A stretch of DNA of 64,000 nt from 21-14-0-10-47-8 sp966211455 (GTDB lineage: Bacteria > Bdellovibrionota > Bdellovibrionia > Bdellovibrionales > Bdellovibrionaceae), in NCBI GenBank assembly GCA_966211455.1, contig CBIHNI010000002.1, positions 248,001 to 312,000 of the forward strand, given 5' to 3'. The position numbers and the translations under genes were made by a program. Under the pieces are notes generated by a model, which did no database searches, was not told where the DNA came from, and was given only the letters and a program-made list of their open reading frames with translations. Of the stretch, positions 48,646-58,300 are shown piece after piece (position 1 is the first letter of the stretch; each line of letters opens with the position of its first letter).

Positions 48646-51132
48646 ATGAAAAGAAGGAACATAGTCTCCGTTCTTACGGCATTTGTTTGGGTTCTGGGCT
48701 GCAGCTCGACTCAGACAGGAACTTCAACCCATGCTTTAACTCCGAAGCTGGAGCGCAAAACCGCAAGCTCTGAGTTGGATCAACCGTGGGCTTACGATCC
48801 GGGTCCGTCTCCCGCCACCAAAATGGGAAAAGAGCTGATTGATATCGTGGCGGCCCAGCCGGCGATGCCGATCATTTCGATGGAAATGCATGGCGAGCAA
48901 AAATTTCGTCCTGCTTACGGGCCGACTTTGTGGCGTATGACTCAAAAGCCCAATTCAGTGAAGATCCTTTTCATCGGTCAAGACGGAACCCACATCGCGG
49001 AAGCGGCGGGCCGCACGGCGACCGCGGGTTTTGGTGGACGCGCGCAGGACATGGCGGCTTATTTCGGTGTCGATAATGGCGCAGCCTTCATGAACACTTT
49101 CGCTTACACGATTAAAGGTCAGTACTCGGCTTTCTCGACCCCGATTTTGAAAGAAGAAAACGGAGTGAAGAAAGTCGATATCGGATCCGTGACTGAAAAC
49201 GGAGTCTGGTTGATGGCGCAGGATCAGAACAGCCCCATGGTGAAATGGCGCAATTCGGTGATTGATTGGATCATCCGCAACAATAAAGATTCATTGAAAA
49301 TGATCGTGCTTTTCGGTGGATCGGCGAAAGATTCGATTGCGACCTTTATCGAAAGCAAGGGTGGGCACGTGGGTTCGCGCTACAGCACTGAAGATATCGC
49401 GCGCTTGAAACTGAAAGTGCCGGTGATCGATATGAAATTTGCGGGCGGAAACAATGAATTTCCGGTGGTTTTAGATCAACAGAACCAAGACTTTTACGCC
49501 AAGCTCTTGGGTCACGAAATGAATTACAAAAATGAAAAAGAGCAAGAAGCGGCACTGGCAGCTTTGCAAAGCAATGCGGACCGCGCTTTCGCCGAGCTTG
49601 CGATCACCAACACCGGCTTAAACGGAAGCGGCATCATTCACCCGGCGCAAATCGGCGGCTATCAGCTGAGCAAAATCGACATCAATGGTCAGCGCACAAT
49701 CTCGCTAAAAGGTTTGAAGCTTTCCGACGGATCACAGATTCAACAAGACGTTTTGGTGGCAGAGTTCCCGCACCCGACCTTCTTGTCAAAAGCCGAACAG
49801 GATAAAAAAGGATCGGCGGCGCAATTGATCGCCGAGAAAATCAAAGTTCTGGAGCCATACGTTCAAGCCGGTTGGAACATCGAACCCGATCCAGGCAAGC
49901 AAGGCGAAGGTTATTACCCAGGAAAGCCTTACGTTTACGGCCGTGCGGATATCGGGCCTGCGTTTTATGATTTTGGAACGCCAAACAACCGCATGGTTTC
50001 TGTTTCCAGCGCTTCACGCCCCAAATATGACGAAGAGACCGGCGATAAGGATGCCAACGTCATCATTATTGGAACCCGAGATCAGGTTCAGTTTGATATG
50101 AATAAGATCATCGCTGCGACCAAGGCGCCTCGACCCGTTGGAATTTCAGATGGCGAAATGTTCAATGCACGTCCACGGATGATGTCGACAAGATACTTAT
50201 TTGATCGCGGTCCAGGCGAAGAAATGGCGCGAATCATGAAATCGCATCTGGATATGGATGCGATCGGAATGCCAAAAGCTGGATCGAATCCCAAAGAAGA
50301 CGGTATCAAAGCCTTCAATATCAAGACCCATCCTTTCGATGTGGGCGATTTTGGTCATTACCGCGGAACTTTCAAAAATCCGAAGGTTTTGATCTTGGCG
50401 GACCCAGTTGGCGTGGATGACATCCTGACTTCCCGAGCTTTAACAGGGGCACGCGGGCAGTACCTGCAAGGCCTGATGAACGATCTGCGAATCAAAGACA
50501 AATACCTGATCATCAAAACCGTTCCGTTCGGAATGGACGGCGCCACTGAAGAGGAATGGCAAACGGTCTTGGGCCAAACCAAAGAGTACCGGGCTGCGGT
50601 TTTCAAAAAGCTTATGCAGGACAATCAGTTTGATCTGGTCATCGCCGATGGACCTTATGCCCGACGCGAAATCAGTGGCCTGATGCAGGCTCAAAAAACC
50701 CCAGTGATCCTGATGAATCGCGACCTCGCCGATGCTGACGGCGCTGGCGGAATCAAAGAAGCGGCCCGAGAGATCGCGAAGCTGCCAAAATTCAACTGGC
50801 TGAAATCAAAAGGCGAAATGGCTGCGATTCCACGCACCCACCTGGGCTTTATGGCTCGCGTTTGGGAAGGCACCAGCGGAACCCACGTGTTTGACGCCAC
50901 TTCTGAAGGCGATAAAGGGGTTGCGTTTGCGATCGTCGCACCTCGCTGGAGCTATCAACAGAAACCCGCGCAAAGTGCAGCTGAACTGCAGTCCGTAAAA
51001 GCACTGAGAAACGCCCGAGACTCGAAGAAAATGATTCTTCCCAACGAGATGTTCTTGGATTTCCAAAAGCGCATCCAGATCAATGACAACTGGGATTTCC
51101 GCAAGCTCGACGGCCAGCCACAAGCGGCCTAA
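48646..51132 (+). CDS. exported lipoprotein with two uracil-DNA-glycosylase-like halves
   Basis: ATG 48646 is preferred (AAAGGA 8 nt upstream; lipobox VLGC, Cys19). The 828-residue product has a first UDG-like half: strand and loop ILFIGQDGTH (107-116), whose GQD..H matches the catalytic GQDPYH motif with Asp and His kept, then GRTATAGFGGRAQDM and FMNTFAY as in family 4-type enzymes, strand IVLFGGSA, and FPHPTFLS (374-381) at the place of HPSPLS. A second half (about 575-760) repeats the order (VLILADPVGVDD, GARGQYLQGLMNDL, YLIIKTVPFGMD, FDLVIADGPYARRE) with decayed motifs. UDG enzymes excise bases from DNA; an exported one is unusual. Activity is inferred. Confidence 0.75.
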   Translation: MKRRNIVSVLTAFVWVLGCSSTQTGTSTHALTPKLERKTASSELDQPWAYDPGPSPATKMGKELIDIVAAQPAMPIISMEMHGEQKFRPAYGPTLWRMTQKPNSVKILFIGQDGTHIAEAAGRTATAGFGGRAQDMAAYFGVDNGAAFMNTFAYTIKGQYSAFSTPILKEENGVKKVDIGSVTENGVWLMAQDQNSPMVKWRNSVIDWIIRNNKDSLKMIVLFGGSAKDSIATFIESKGGHVGSRYSTEDIARLKLKVPVIDMKFAGGNNEFPVVLDQQNQDFYAKLLGHEMNYKNEKEQEAALAALQSNADRAFAELAITNTGLNGSGIIHPAQIGGYQLSKIDINGQRTISLKGLKLSDGSQIQQDVLVAEFPHPTFLSKAEQDKKGSAAQLIAEKIKVLEPYVQAGWNIEPDPGKQGEGYYPGKPYVYGRADIGPAFYDFGTPNNRMVSVSSASRPKYDEETGDKDANVIIIGTRDQVQFDMNKIIAATKAPRPVGISDGEMFNARPRMMSTRYLFDRGPGEEMARIMKSHLDMDAIGMPKAGSNPKEDGIKAFNIKTHPFDVGDFGHYRGTFKNPKVLILADPVGVDDILTSRALTGARGQYLQGLMNDLRIKDKYLIIKTVPFGMDGATEEEWQTVLGQTKEYRAAVFKKLMQDNQFDLVIADGPYARREISGLMQAQKTPVILMNRDLADADGAGGIKEAAREIAKLPKFNWLKSKGEMAAIPRTHLGFMARVWEGTSGTHVFDATSEGDKGVAFAIVAPRWSYQQKPAQSAAELQSVKALRNARDSKKMILPNEMFLDFQKRIQINDNWDFRKLDGQPQAA

Positions 51133-51175
51133 GCTTTAAAGAGTCAATCCCAATTTCAGAGTCAATTCTGAGTTT

Positions 51176-51209
51176 AAAAGCCACCTGGAAACCGGTGGCT
51201 TTTAATTTT
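51176..51209 (+). terminator. intrinsic terminator
   Basis: AAAAGCCACC and GGTGGCTTTT form a perfect 10-bp stem with an 8-nt loop followed by TTTTAATTTT, 44 nt after the UDG-like gene. Confidence 0.85.
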
Positions 51210-51225
51210 GTCATGCATAGGATCC

Positions 51226-51425
51226 CCTCAGAGAATTGCCTCCCAGTTGGAAGTCATTTCTCTGAAGACTTGATAGCGATACCTCACAAAGTTCGGAACC
51301 AACTGGTTCCAGACTTTGTGAGGGGACTTAAAGACCCACCTCAAAGAAGTTGATACCCGTGGCGTGTGGACGAACGCACTGGCAATTAACCAAGGCGCAG
51401 CCGGCCAGGCACCGCTGTGGCGAGC
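51226..51425 (-). repeat. dispersed repeats R1 (copy 2) joined to R2-like end
   Basis: Hairpin B (51226-51266, imperfect) and hairpin A (51282-51323, arms CCTCACAAAGT and ACTTTGTGAGG around GGAACC..GGTTCC) match 14383-14509 on the opposite strand, including the flank TTTGAGGTGGGTCTTTAAG. The flank continues through GTGCGTTCGTCCAC and CCACGGGTAT, also found at 14344-14381, to CACAGCGGTGCCTGG, the start of R2. It lies between convergent genes. Confidence 0.75.
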
Positions 51426-51448
51426 GACCCACTCCTAAACCCGAATTC

Positions 51449-52414
51449 CTAGAACTCGAGGGCTTTAATTTTTGCGTTTTTGGGAGCGAAATCGATGATC
51501 TGATCGAGCGGACCCAGGATATCTTCAATGGCTTTGCGGAAGCCGAGCTCGAGTTGCGAGTCGGTTTCGTTTTTCACAAGACTTGTCAGAACTGCGGCCA
51601 GGCGGACCCCGCCATAATAGATGCGCTGATCGACATCCTCGACGAAAAGGTCCGTATAGCTCGCATCGGATTCTTCTTTGTATTCGTAGGCCATATCACG
51701 AAGAGGCATGCTTTCAATGACCCAGCCGTTCACATCGTTCGCGGCGTGAGGTAGAGCACCTTTTCCTTGATATTTGTCGATCAGGAATTGTGCGAACATC
51801 TCATCGTCGATTTGCGGTTTTTTCCCAGCACGAGTCAGCTCGCTTTCGGTTGGAAGACCTTTCCCGTATGCGACGTCCAAGATTCCCGCATCCCAGATGG
51901 CATGCAAGTTTGACGAGCGACCATTCCATTTGCGTTGAATGGCGTTTCCACCGCGGTCTTCGGGGCGTCCTGAATGCAATGGCTGGTGGATATCACCCAC
52001 AAAGTGGATCAGAAATTTCAATGCGATGTTGCGATCTTCCGGTTTAGCTGCTGGATTCTTAAAGATGCGCTTTGATTCCAAAAGAGCTGCAACCAAGCCG
52101 CCGTTTTTGATGTCTTCGGGCTTTTTGGCTTTCAGGCTGTCGATATAGGTCTGATTGTCCGAGATCGATTCGAAATGGTAATCATAAGTTGCACTCCAGA
52201 CCGCGGGTTTATCGCGAATCTGATCGGCCCACACAGAAGCATCTGCCAAGCTGGTTCCGTTCAAATATTTTGAGAGAACTTGCTTCGTGGCCGGAGTCAG
52301 AAACTGATCGGCGATGTTGGCGACGGTGCGGTGGCCAACGGGGCCCCAGGCAAAAACAGTTTGAGAATTTGCCAACAAAAGAAGCACGATAGAAGAGCGC
52401 AATGTTTTTCTCAT
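51449..52414 (-). CDS. secreted S1/P1-type nuclease
   Basis: The 321-residue protein has a signal peptide cleaved after VFA, so the mature N-terminus is WGPVGH, whose Trp and first His are zinc ligands in this family. Further ligands lie in HFVGDIHQPLHSGRP and NLHAIWD, giving the three-zinc site; GGN is also present. S1/P1 enzymes cut single-stranded DNA and RNA and remove 3'-phosphates. Location is periplasm or outside. It lies 128 nt downstream of the NADAR lipoprotein gene on the same strand and converges on the UDG-like lipoprotein gene. Confidence 0.93.
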   Translation of the reverse strand: MRKTLRSSIVLLLLANSQTVFAWGPVGHRTVANIADQFLTPATKQVLSKYLNGTSLADASVWADQIRDKPAVWSATYDYHFESISDNQTYIDSLKAKKPEDIKNGGLVAALLESKRIFKNPAAKPEDRNIALKFLIHFVGDIHQPLHSGRPEDRGGNAIQRKWNGRSSNLHAIWDAGILDVAYGKGLPTESELTRAGKKPQIDDEMFAQFLIDKYQGKGALPHAANDVNGWVIESMPLRDMAYEYKEESDASYTDLFVEDVDQRIYYGGVRLAAVLTSLVKNETDSQLELGFRKAIEDILGPLDQIIDFAPKNAKIKALEF

Positions 52415-52542
52415 GAAACTAAGCTTCGCCGGACGATTAGCGGTGTTTCAATCAAAAAGAGCCAATGACTTATGAGGTCATTAACTCAATCTTCAGGATT
52501 TTGTTGGGATGAAAAAAGACGAACGAATTTTGGCGACAGCGC

Positions 52543-53220
52543 CTATTTCTTTTGAGACTCTGACAAACCCTCGCGAATCTTCATGAGCATATCAAAATAT
52601 TTATAAGCCGCCGTCAGATCCGGTGCTTGTTTGTGATCCGGAAGCAATTTCAAGTTTCCGGTCTTTAAAAGTAAGGCCTGAATCTCGGGGTTTTGCTCCA
52701 CTTTGGCCTGCGTTCCACGGAAAATCAGCTCATAGTGAGTCTGCGCGCCGGCCGCTTTCGGCTCAAAACGCTGCCCTTTGTAGCTGACCCAGGAGATGCC
52801 CAGCTTTTTCATGTTTTCATTGGCCTTATCGCCCGCGTGCTTCGCATCAAAACCTGACATCTGCATGACCTGCGCGCGAGTGAGCTCCCATTTGATATTC
52901 GGATTTTGGGCGCGAGGATCTTTGGCGTCTTCAGGAAATTTCAAGCTCTGCCAAAGGGCTTCGACGCTTGCGTAATTCATCCCGTCCAAGGTGAAGGGGG
53001 CGGCTGATAAATTCGAAAAAATCCCAAGCTCGTTGCGTTTCGAGAGAATCACTTCGTTTTTGTGGGGATCGGCTGCTTGCGGCGGAATTTCCCAGCTGGC
53101 GAGATCTGATTCCGGCACGGGTGCCCACCAGCTTTCTGGATATGACGGAGTCTGAGAAGAGGTCAGGCTCGCGCAACCCATCAAAAATCCGCAAAGACCT
53201 GAAGCTAAGAACTGAAACAT
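52543..53220 (-). CDS. NADAR-domain lipoprotein
   Basis: The 225-residue product has a lipoprotein signal with lipobox LMGC (Cys16) and a linker to about residue 52. Residues about 58-215 fit the NADAR (YbiA-like) family: GIFSNLSAAPFTLDGMNYASVEALWQSLKF, where the usual FSNF...EHxxQxxKF pattern and its Glu are kept, and an end ALLLKTGNLKLLPDH followed by LMKIRE, matching LLxTGxxxLxE and LMxxR. NADAR proteins act on ADP-ribose-type groups, and members have been reported to remove ADP-ribose from guanine. An exported form is unusual. Confidence 0.75.
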   Translation of the reverse strand: MFQFLASGLCGFLMGCASLTSSQTPSYPESWWAPVPESDLASWEIPPQAADPHKNEVILSKRNELGIFSNLSAAPFTLDGMNYASVEALWQSLKFPEDAKDPRAQNPNIKWELTRAQVMQMSGFDAKHAGDKANENMKKLGISWVSYKGQRFEPKAAGAQTHYELIFRGTQAKVEQNPEIQALLLKTGNLKLLPDHKQAPDLTAAYKYFDMLMKIREGLSESQKK

Positions 53221-53350
53221 GACTCCCCCGATTTTTTGGTGAGCGTGGATCTTAGGCGGGGAGCGGATTTAAAAGCAAGGGTCAGGCGTGGCACCGGCTG
53301 TCGAAGCTTTGCACAGCTGTCTTCGTGGGCTTTGCAGCCGCGTTTCAAAA

Positions 53351-53365
53351 TCTCATTCTGAGACG
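53351..53365 (+). promoter_or_regulatory. TCTCATTCTGAGACG motif
   Basis: TCTCA and TGAGA are separated by three bases and followed by CG. It is 86 nt before the start at 53451, in the gap divergent from the NADAR gene. Confidence 0.4.
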
Positions 53366-53450
53366 CTCTTTTGCAATTTAAAGGCGGCTGATCTGGCCCC
53401 GCTTTTGCCTTATCAATAGGATGAAGGATTAAAACCCCAGAGGAGTTTTT

Positions 53451-53783
53451 ATGAAAAGCCTGTTGCTGACAATCGCCGTAGTCTTGATGGCACAAGTCTC
53501 TTTCGCCGATATCGGCGGGGACGATTTCAATCAGATGATCCAGGAAAATCAAAAATCAGAAAACGAGCTGCGCCAAAAGCTGCAAAAAGATGCGGGCATC
53601 CAGTTCAATGATAAAATCGGCAAAGTCGATAAATCGAAAATCCAAGTTCCTACTGAAGCCGAGCAAGTGGTCGTGTCTTCAAGCTCCCCTTGGAAAAGCA
53701 AAAAAGACCGCTCGGCCAAAGCTTTACAGCGCGATGAAATGAAGCGCTTGTCGCAAGAATTGAACGAAGCAGATCGCAACTAG
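53451..53783 (+). CDS. small secreted protein, 110 aa
   Basis: ATG 53451 follows AGAGGAG at 6-7 nt. A signal peptide (about 1-19, SFA) is followed by a polar, Lys/Gln/Glu-rich chain with helical character and a Ser run in the middle. No Cys and no recognised family. It may be a periplasmic coiled-coil or adaptor. The gene carries the TCTCA-type motif upstream and ends 9 nt from the convergent recombinase gene. Confidence 0.65.
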   Translation: MKSLLLTIAVVLMAQVSFADIGGDDFNQMIQENQKSENELRQKLQKDAGIQFNDKIGKVDKSKIQVPTEAEQVVVSSSSPWKSKKDRSAKALQRDEMKRLSQELNEADRN

Positions 53784-53792
53784 GATCCCGAG

Positions 53793-54320
53793 CTAAAGGA
53801 TCAAGCGTCTTAATTCCTGCTGCGAATAAATATAGTCCGCATAGATCATTGTATTCGTGATATTTCGATGTCCCAAAGCGACCTGCACCAAACGCAGGTC
53901 TTTTGTTTTCTGGTACAGCTCGATTGCAAAAGTATGCCTTAAAGAGTGAAATTTTTTAGGAACCGGTCGGTAAAACTCCCAAACCTGATACAGACGCTGG
54001 TAACTGATATCAAAAAGTCGAGTGCCAGGCAGGGTGTCAGTCCATCTGGTCAATTCTTCGAAAAAGCGGGCTTGAAGCGGAATTTCCCTGTCGTTGGACC
54101 CCTTGATTCCACGAACCAAAATACTTTTGTCATAGGCATTTAAATCGACTTTTTGCAGGTTTAAAAGCTCTTGCGCCCGCGCTCCGGTTCGAAGCCCTAA
54201 AGAGATCAAAAAACAGTTCCTAGAATCGGTGGCCTGATAGGTTTCAACGATGCTTCGAACTCGCTCGACTTCGGGCGGGAGGAGATACTTATTTTTATTC
54301 AGTGCGTAGCGATTCTGCAT
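53793..54320 (-). CDS. minimal tyrosine recombinase
   Basis: The 175-residue protein contains only the catalytic domain of tyrosine recombinases. Residues seen are Arg in LRTGARAQELL, Lys in VRGIKGSNDREI, His-x-x-Arg in FHSLRHTFAIE, His in LGHRNITNTMIY and the nucleophile Tyr in MIYADY. The N-terminal core-binding domain is missing, as in the FimB/FimE group that inverts promoter segments. All catalytic residues look intact. The gap upstream (54321-54685) is AT-rich with a palindrome at 54487. Confidence 0.85.
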   Translation of the reverse strand: MQNRYALNKNKYLLPPEVERVRSIVETYQATDSRNCFLISLGLRTGARAQELLNLQKVDLNAYDKSILVRGIKGSNDREIPLQARFFEELTRWTDTLPGTRLFDISYQRLYQVWEFYRPVPKKFHSLRHTFAIELYQKTKDLRLVQVALGHRNITNTMIYADYIYSQQELRRLIL

Positions 54321-54486
54321 GCTGGCCTTTTATCCCAAAACAAAGCCTAAAAATCCGGATCGAAAATGTCACGAGTGGAATTTTTAAAGCCAGCCTAAGG
54401 TCCGTACGCAGTTAGTCATGTCCATCCAGCATAATGGTGCCCGAAAACGAGTGCGAATATTTATCAAATAAATCATATACTTAATA

Positions 54487-54512
54487 CTTAAGTTTATAAC
54501 TATAAGCTTAAG
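54487..54512. promoter_or_regulatory. 26-bp palindrome, candidate recombinase or regulator site
   Basis: CTTAAGTTTATA (54487-54498) and TATAAGCTTAAG (54501-54512) are inverted copies with one mismatch and a 2-nt centre, in AT-rich DNA between the recombinase gene and the HTH gene. No second copy was found nearby. Confidence 0.4.
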
Positions 54513-54685
54513 GGCAAACACGAAAAACGGGTGCTGGGGTATGGTTTTTAATAATTCTTTTTGATTCCAATGACTTAGCTTGACTCCGCAAAGATCGAAT
54601 TTAGAATCAATTGTAATTCACCACGAATATTCATGTGAAATACAATGCAGAAATGGTGAATCACAACAGGACCTAAAGGTGAGAT

Positions 54686-55273
54686 ATGGAAATCGAAAGC
54701 CAAGGCAGCCCCTCTCCTGAATCGACATTTCAACTGCATGCGCGAGCCAAAAGTTCGGTTCGAATGCATTACGAAGCCCAGGTTGAAGTCATCCGCCGAC
54801 AGATCGGGGATCTGGAAAAAATCCGCGAAAATCTAGGTCTTTCACGTCGAAAAATTTGCCAACTTTTGATGGTGGATCCATCGGCATGGACCCGGTGGAC
54901 GAAAGATGATGAAAATCCACCCCCGCCACATATCTATCGGGCCCTTCAATGGTTTATGATTTTGCAGGAAAAACTGCCGGGTCTGACGCCACAGTATTTT
55001 GTCGGCAAAGACCCTGAAGTTTTGCATCGCTCGGCACTGATGCGGATCGAGGCCGAAGCTTCAAAGCGCGCCGAATTTGAAGAGGCCGCCGCACTTCAAA
55101 GCTTGAAACTGGAAAGACAGCTTTCAGAGCTTGGGATTCGCAATCAAGATCTGCAGAAATCCAACCACGATCTGAAAATCGAGGTGGGACGCCTGAAAAA
55201 ACGTCTTTTGGGTATGGCTTTCGTCTTCACAATTGTGACGATGGCGTTTGTCACTTTGCTTTTCAAATTTTGA
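54686..55273 (+). CDS. membrane-anchored helix-turn-helix protein
   Basis: The start ATG 54686 follows AAAGGTGAG. The 195-residue protein has an N-terminal HTH-like region (about 42-85, REKIRENLGLSRRKICQLLMVDPSAWTRW-like; XRE style), a long charged coiled coil (about 115-170) and one C-terminal membrane helix (about 174-194). A DNA-binding head anchored to the membrane suggests tethering of DNA or an envelope-sensing regulator. TACAAT (54641-54646) and TTCACC/GGTGAA half-sites lie upstream, hinting at self-control. It is followed after 119 nt by the large lipoprotein gene. Confidence 0.7.
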   Translation: MEIESQGSPSPESTFQLHARAKSSVRMHYEAQVEVIRRQIGDLEKIRENLGLSRRKICQLLMVDPSAWTRWTKDDENPPPPHIYRALQWFMILQEKLPGLTPQYFVGKDPEVLHRSALMRIEAEASKRAEFEEAAALQSLKLERQLSELGIRNQDLQKSNHDLKIEVGRLKKRLLGMAFVFTIVTMAFVTLLFKF

Positions 55274-55325
55274 GACGCTTTTCTCACTTCGGGACCTGAT
55301 TTCTTCACATCAGGTCTATTTCCTC

Positions 55326-55340
55326 TTCTCAGTTTGAGAA
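55326..55340 (+). promoter_or_regulatory. TTCTCAGTTTGAGAA motif
   Basis: TTCTCA and TGAGAA flank three bases, 52 nt before the large lipoprotein start, the same distance as the site at 13433 from its gene. A further TTTTGAGACG occurs at 55269-55278. Confidence 0.4.
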
Positions 55341-55392
55341 ACTCTTCAGAACGCTAAAGACGACGCCGAAGAGTCTAAGTGAGGAGAATCAT

Positions 55393-58300
55393 ATGGTTTC
55401 ACTGAAGAAAATAGGGTTGCTTGCCTGTTTAACCGTTCTTGTGGGCTGTACGAGGCCGCAAGAAAATTCGGCACCTGTTTCATTCTCTGTTCCAATGAAG
55501 AAGCTGTCTTCTCAGAATAGCTCGAGCTCGTCTTCCGTTTTAACTTATGCCGCCGTGAATGTTTCCGGCGACAAAATGGATAAAATCATCTGCTCCTACG
55601 ATCACGAGATCCGCTCGAGCCAAGGTGGTTGTAAATTCAACGCCAACGAAGCCGGAACGACTTTGGATATCACGATCGACGACGTGACAAACGGTGATGG
55701 ACGTCTTTTTCAGGTGCTTTTGGCTTACGACACATCCACGGGTGGATCGGTCTCGTTTAAATATGCTGAAGGACTTTCAAGAGTTCCGGCCGATGGCAAC
55801 TCTTTGACTTTAACTTTGCAAGATATTGGCGGCACCCAAGGTGGCGGTAAAGTTTACGGCCGATACCTGGATGGCAGTGGCAGCGGACCGACGGATATCG
55901 TCAATGTGGTGATGACGCCGAAAGAAGGCAGCCCTTCGATGGTGATTCAGCAGGCTGAAATGTACGCCGGCTGGTTCCGCGCTTTTGCTCTTGAGACCAC
56001 GACCTTTGATTACATTTTAAAAACATCCCAGGTCAGCATTTTCACGCAGCCCATGAATAAATCGACTTTCACCACGAAGGCCGGAAACTCGTCCGGCGCG
56101 ATGATGGTGGACGGCGTGAGCGACTTTAATGTTTGGGGATTTTTTGGCTCCAGCACGGCGACGACCGGAAAAACGGCATCGATGTCAGCTTGCGGAGGCA
56201 CCGAATTTACATCTTGCTTGTCGAAAGATGCCAAATTCACCGGCCCCTTCCGTCAGAATGCGTCTTCGGGTTTGATGTTGGACGTTTTGACGAGCCCAGA
56301 TCGCGTCCGTTGGGCGCTTTTGCCAGGCGTGGATAGCACGGTGATGGACAGCGTTTCAGTCTATGTGTCGCCGACCGATTTGACGGATGCGCAACTTTCA
56401 GAGCTCGTGATGTCGCGCGGATTTAACTGTGCCGCTTATGCCGATGCCAGCAAGTATCCGCTGGTTCAAAAAATAGGTGAAGTTTCGGTTACAGGCACTC
56501 AATCACAGACCACAACGGGCCCGCACGTCCCAAATCCGAAGCGTCCCTTGGTGATTTGCCCGAAGGTCGGGGGTGTCTTAAAAACGGCCGCGATCGTGTC
56601 TCCGCAATTGGATAACGATGGGGGCTGCTCGGATTGTAAGTACTTCCGTTTCGAATTGACCTCGCCAGCCCTAAGCCAGGGGGACAGTTACAAAGCACCG
56701 GCAAATTCTTGCGTACCGGTGACGGTGAGAATCTTTAAAGGACACGGCATCAGTTCGGATGCCAGTGTTGCGACTTCGTTTGTATGGTCGAATCCGTCAT
56801 GGGGAAGTCTGTACACAAGCTCGGATTGCATCAGCGGTGCGATCAGCAACCCGACGATTTCCTTTTCGGCTTCGTCGCATATCAATAACGGCTCTTATTA
56901 CGTGAAAACTGGTTCGACCGCGATGACCGGTCAGCAAATCACGGCCACCAGCTATTCTGGCGAGCAGCCGCAGATCACTTTCAGTCCACAGTACAATCTG
57001 ATTGATATCCTGCAAACCTCTCTGGGTTGGGATGCGCCCAGCACGGTCTTGATGAATGCTTGTTATCAAGTTGCGATCGGCGCTTACATGGGCGGAGATA
57101 CACTGGTTCCAAGTCTTGGCACCGCATTGAGTGTGTCGGTTTCAGCTAGCAGCGACACCAAATTCTATTCGACCGCCGCTCAATGCGCTTCTGATATTAG
57201 CGGCACCGTGGGGACTTACAGTGGATACTCGATCTGGAGTCCGAATCCAGGGAACCCGATCTGGATGAAAAAACCAACTGCGACCGCATTCACGGTTTCA
57301 AGTTCAGCGCCTGGCTACACCGAAGGTGTGAAGTCGATCGCAATCGGCAGCGGAAACGCGCAGCTTGTCAGCTTTAAAATGGATTATCCATCGCCAATGA
57401 CAGTCGGAGTTTGCACGCCGGTCGCGGTGATCGCGGTGAATGAAAACGGTGTCGAGACTCCGATCACAGATGCGGTCACTGTGCGCTTGGGTTTGACCGC
57501 GGGGAATGGCGAATTCTACTCGACCTCTGGCTGCTATTCGGCCTTGGGTGGATCGATGGGGCCTGAAATCACGATCAACGCGGGCGATTCAAGAGCCCGA
57601 GTGTATTTTAGAACCTCGTCGAACACGACGATCGCATTTTACATGAGCGCCGGAATGGGTGTCGATTCGATCGGCAACAGTGCGACGGCACCGGTCACAA
57701 TTCCATCAGGTTTGAATTATGCGACCCTGCAGCCGCCAAATTTACCGGCGACCGTGATGGGATCACATAACTTCCCGATCGCAATGGCGGTGACTTCGAA
57801 TATTTCCGGAATCAAATGTTATCGCTACAGCAGCTCTCCGAACTGGGCTGATGACGGAACTTGCAGCAGTCAGTTCAACCTGTCGACCAAAGTCTTCAGC
57901 TGGAGTGCGACTTCGGCCGCATCAGACATGTCGAGCAGCTATCGATATTATTTCGGAACCCAGACGGATTATTACAATTCAATTGGGGCCCATTTCAATC
58001 CGGCCGCCTTGTACAAATCGAATCTGAATATGCCTTTGGACACAAGCGAGCAAGGTCTTCGCATCGTGGACTGTGCAGGTGTTGTGATCAATGCCGATGG
58101 CGTGAACGATTTTGCGACCATCAATGCGGCTTTGACATCAAATCCAGTGGTCTGCTTGGGTCGTGGAACTTCGTCGACTTTTGCGGGAACGGTCGGAACG
58201 CCTTACATCAATATGCCATCTTCCGGAAAAACTTTGGTGGGTTGGCTGGATCCGACCACGAACTATGCACGCGCTATCATCTTGCAAGGCTATCCCGAAT

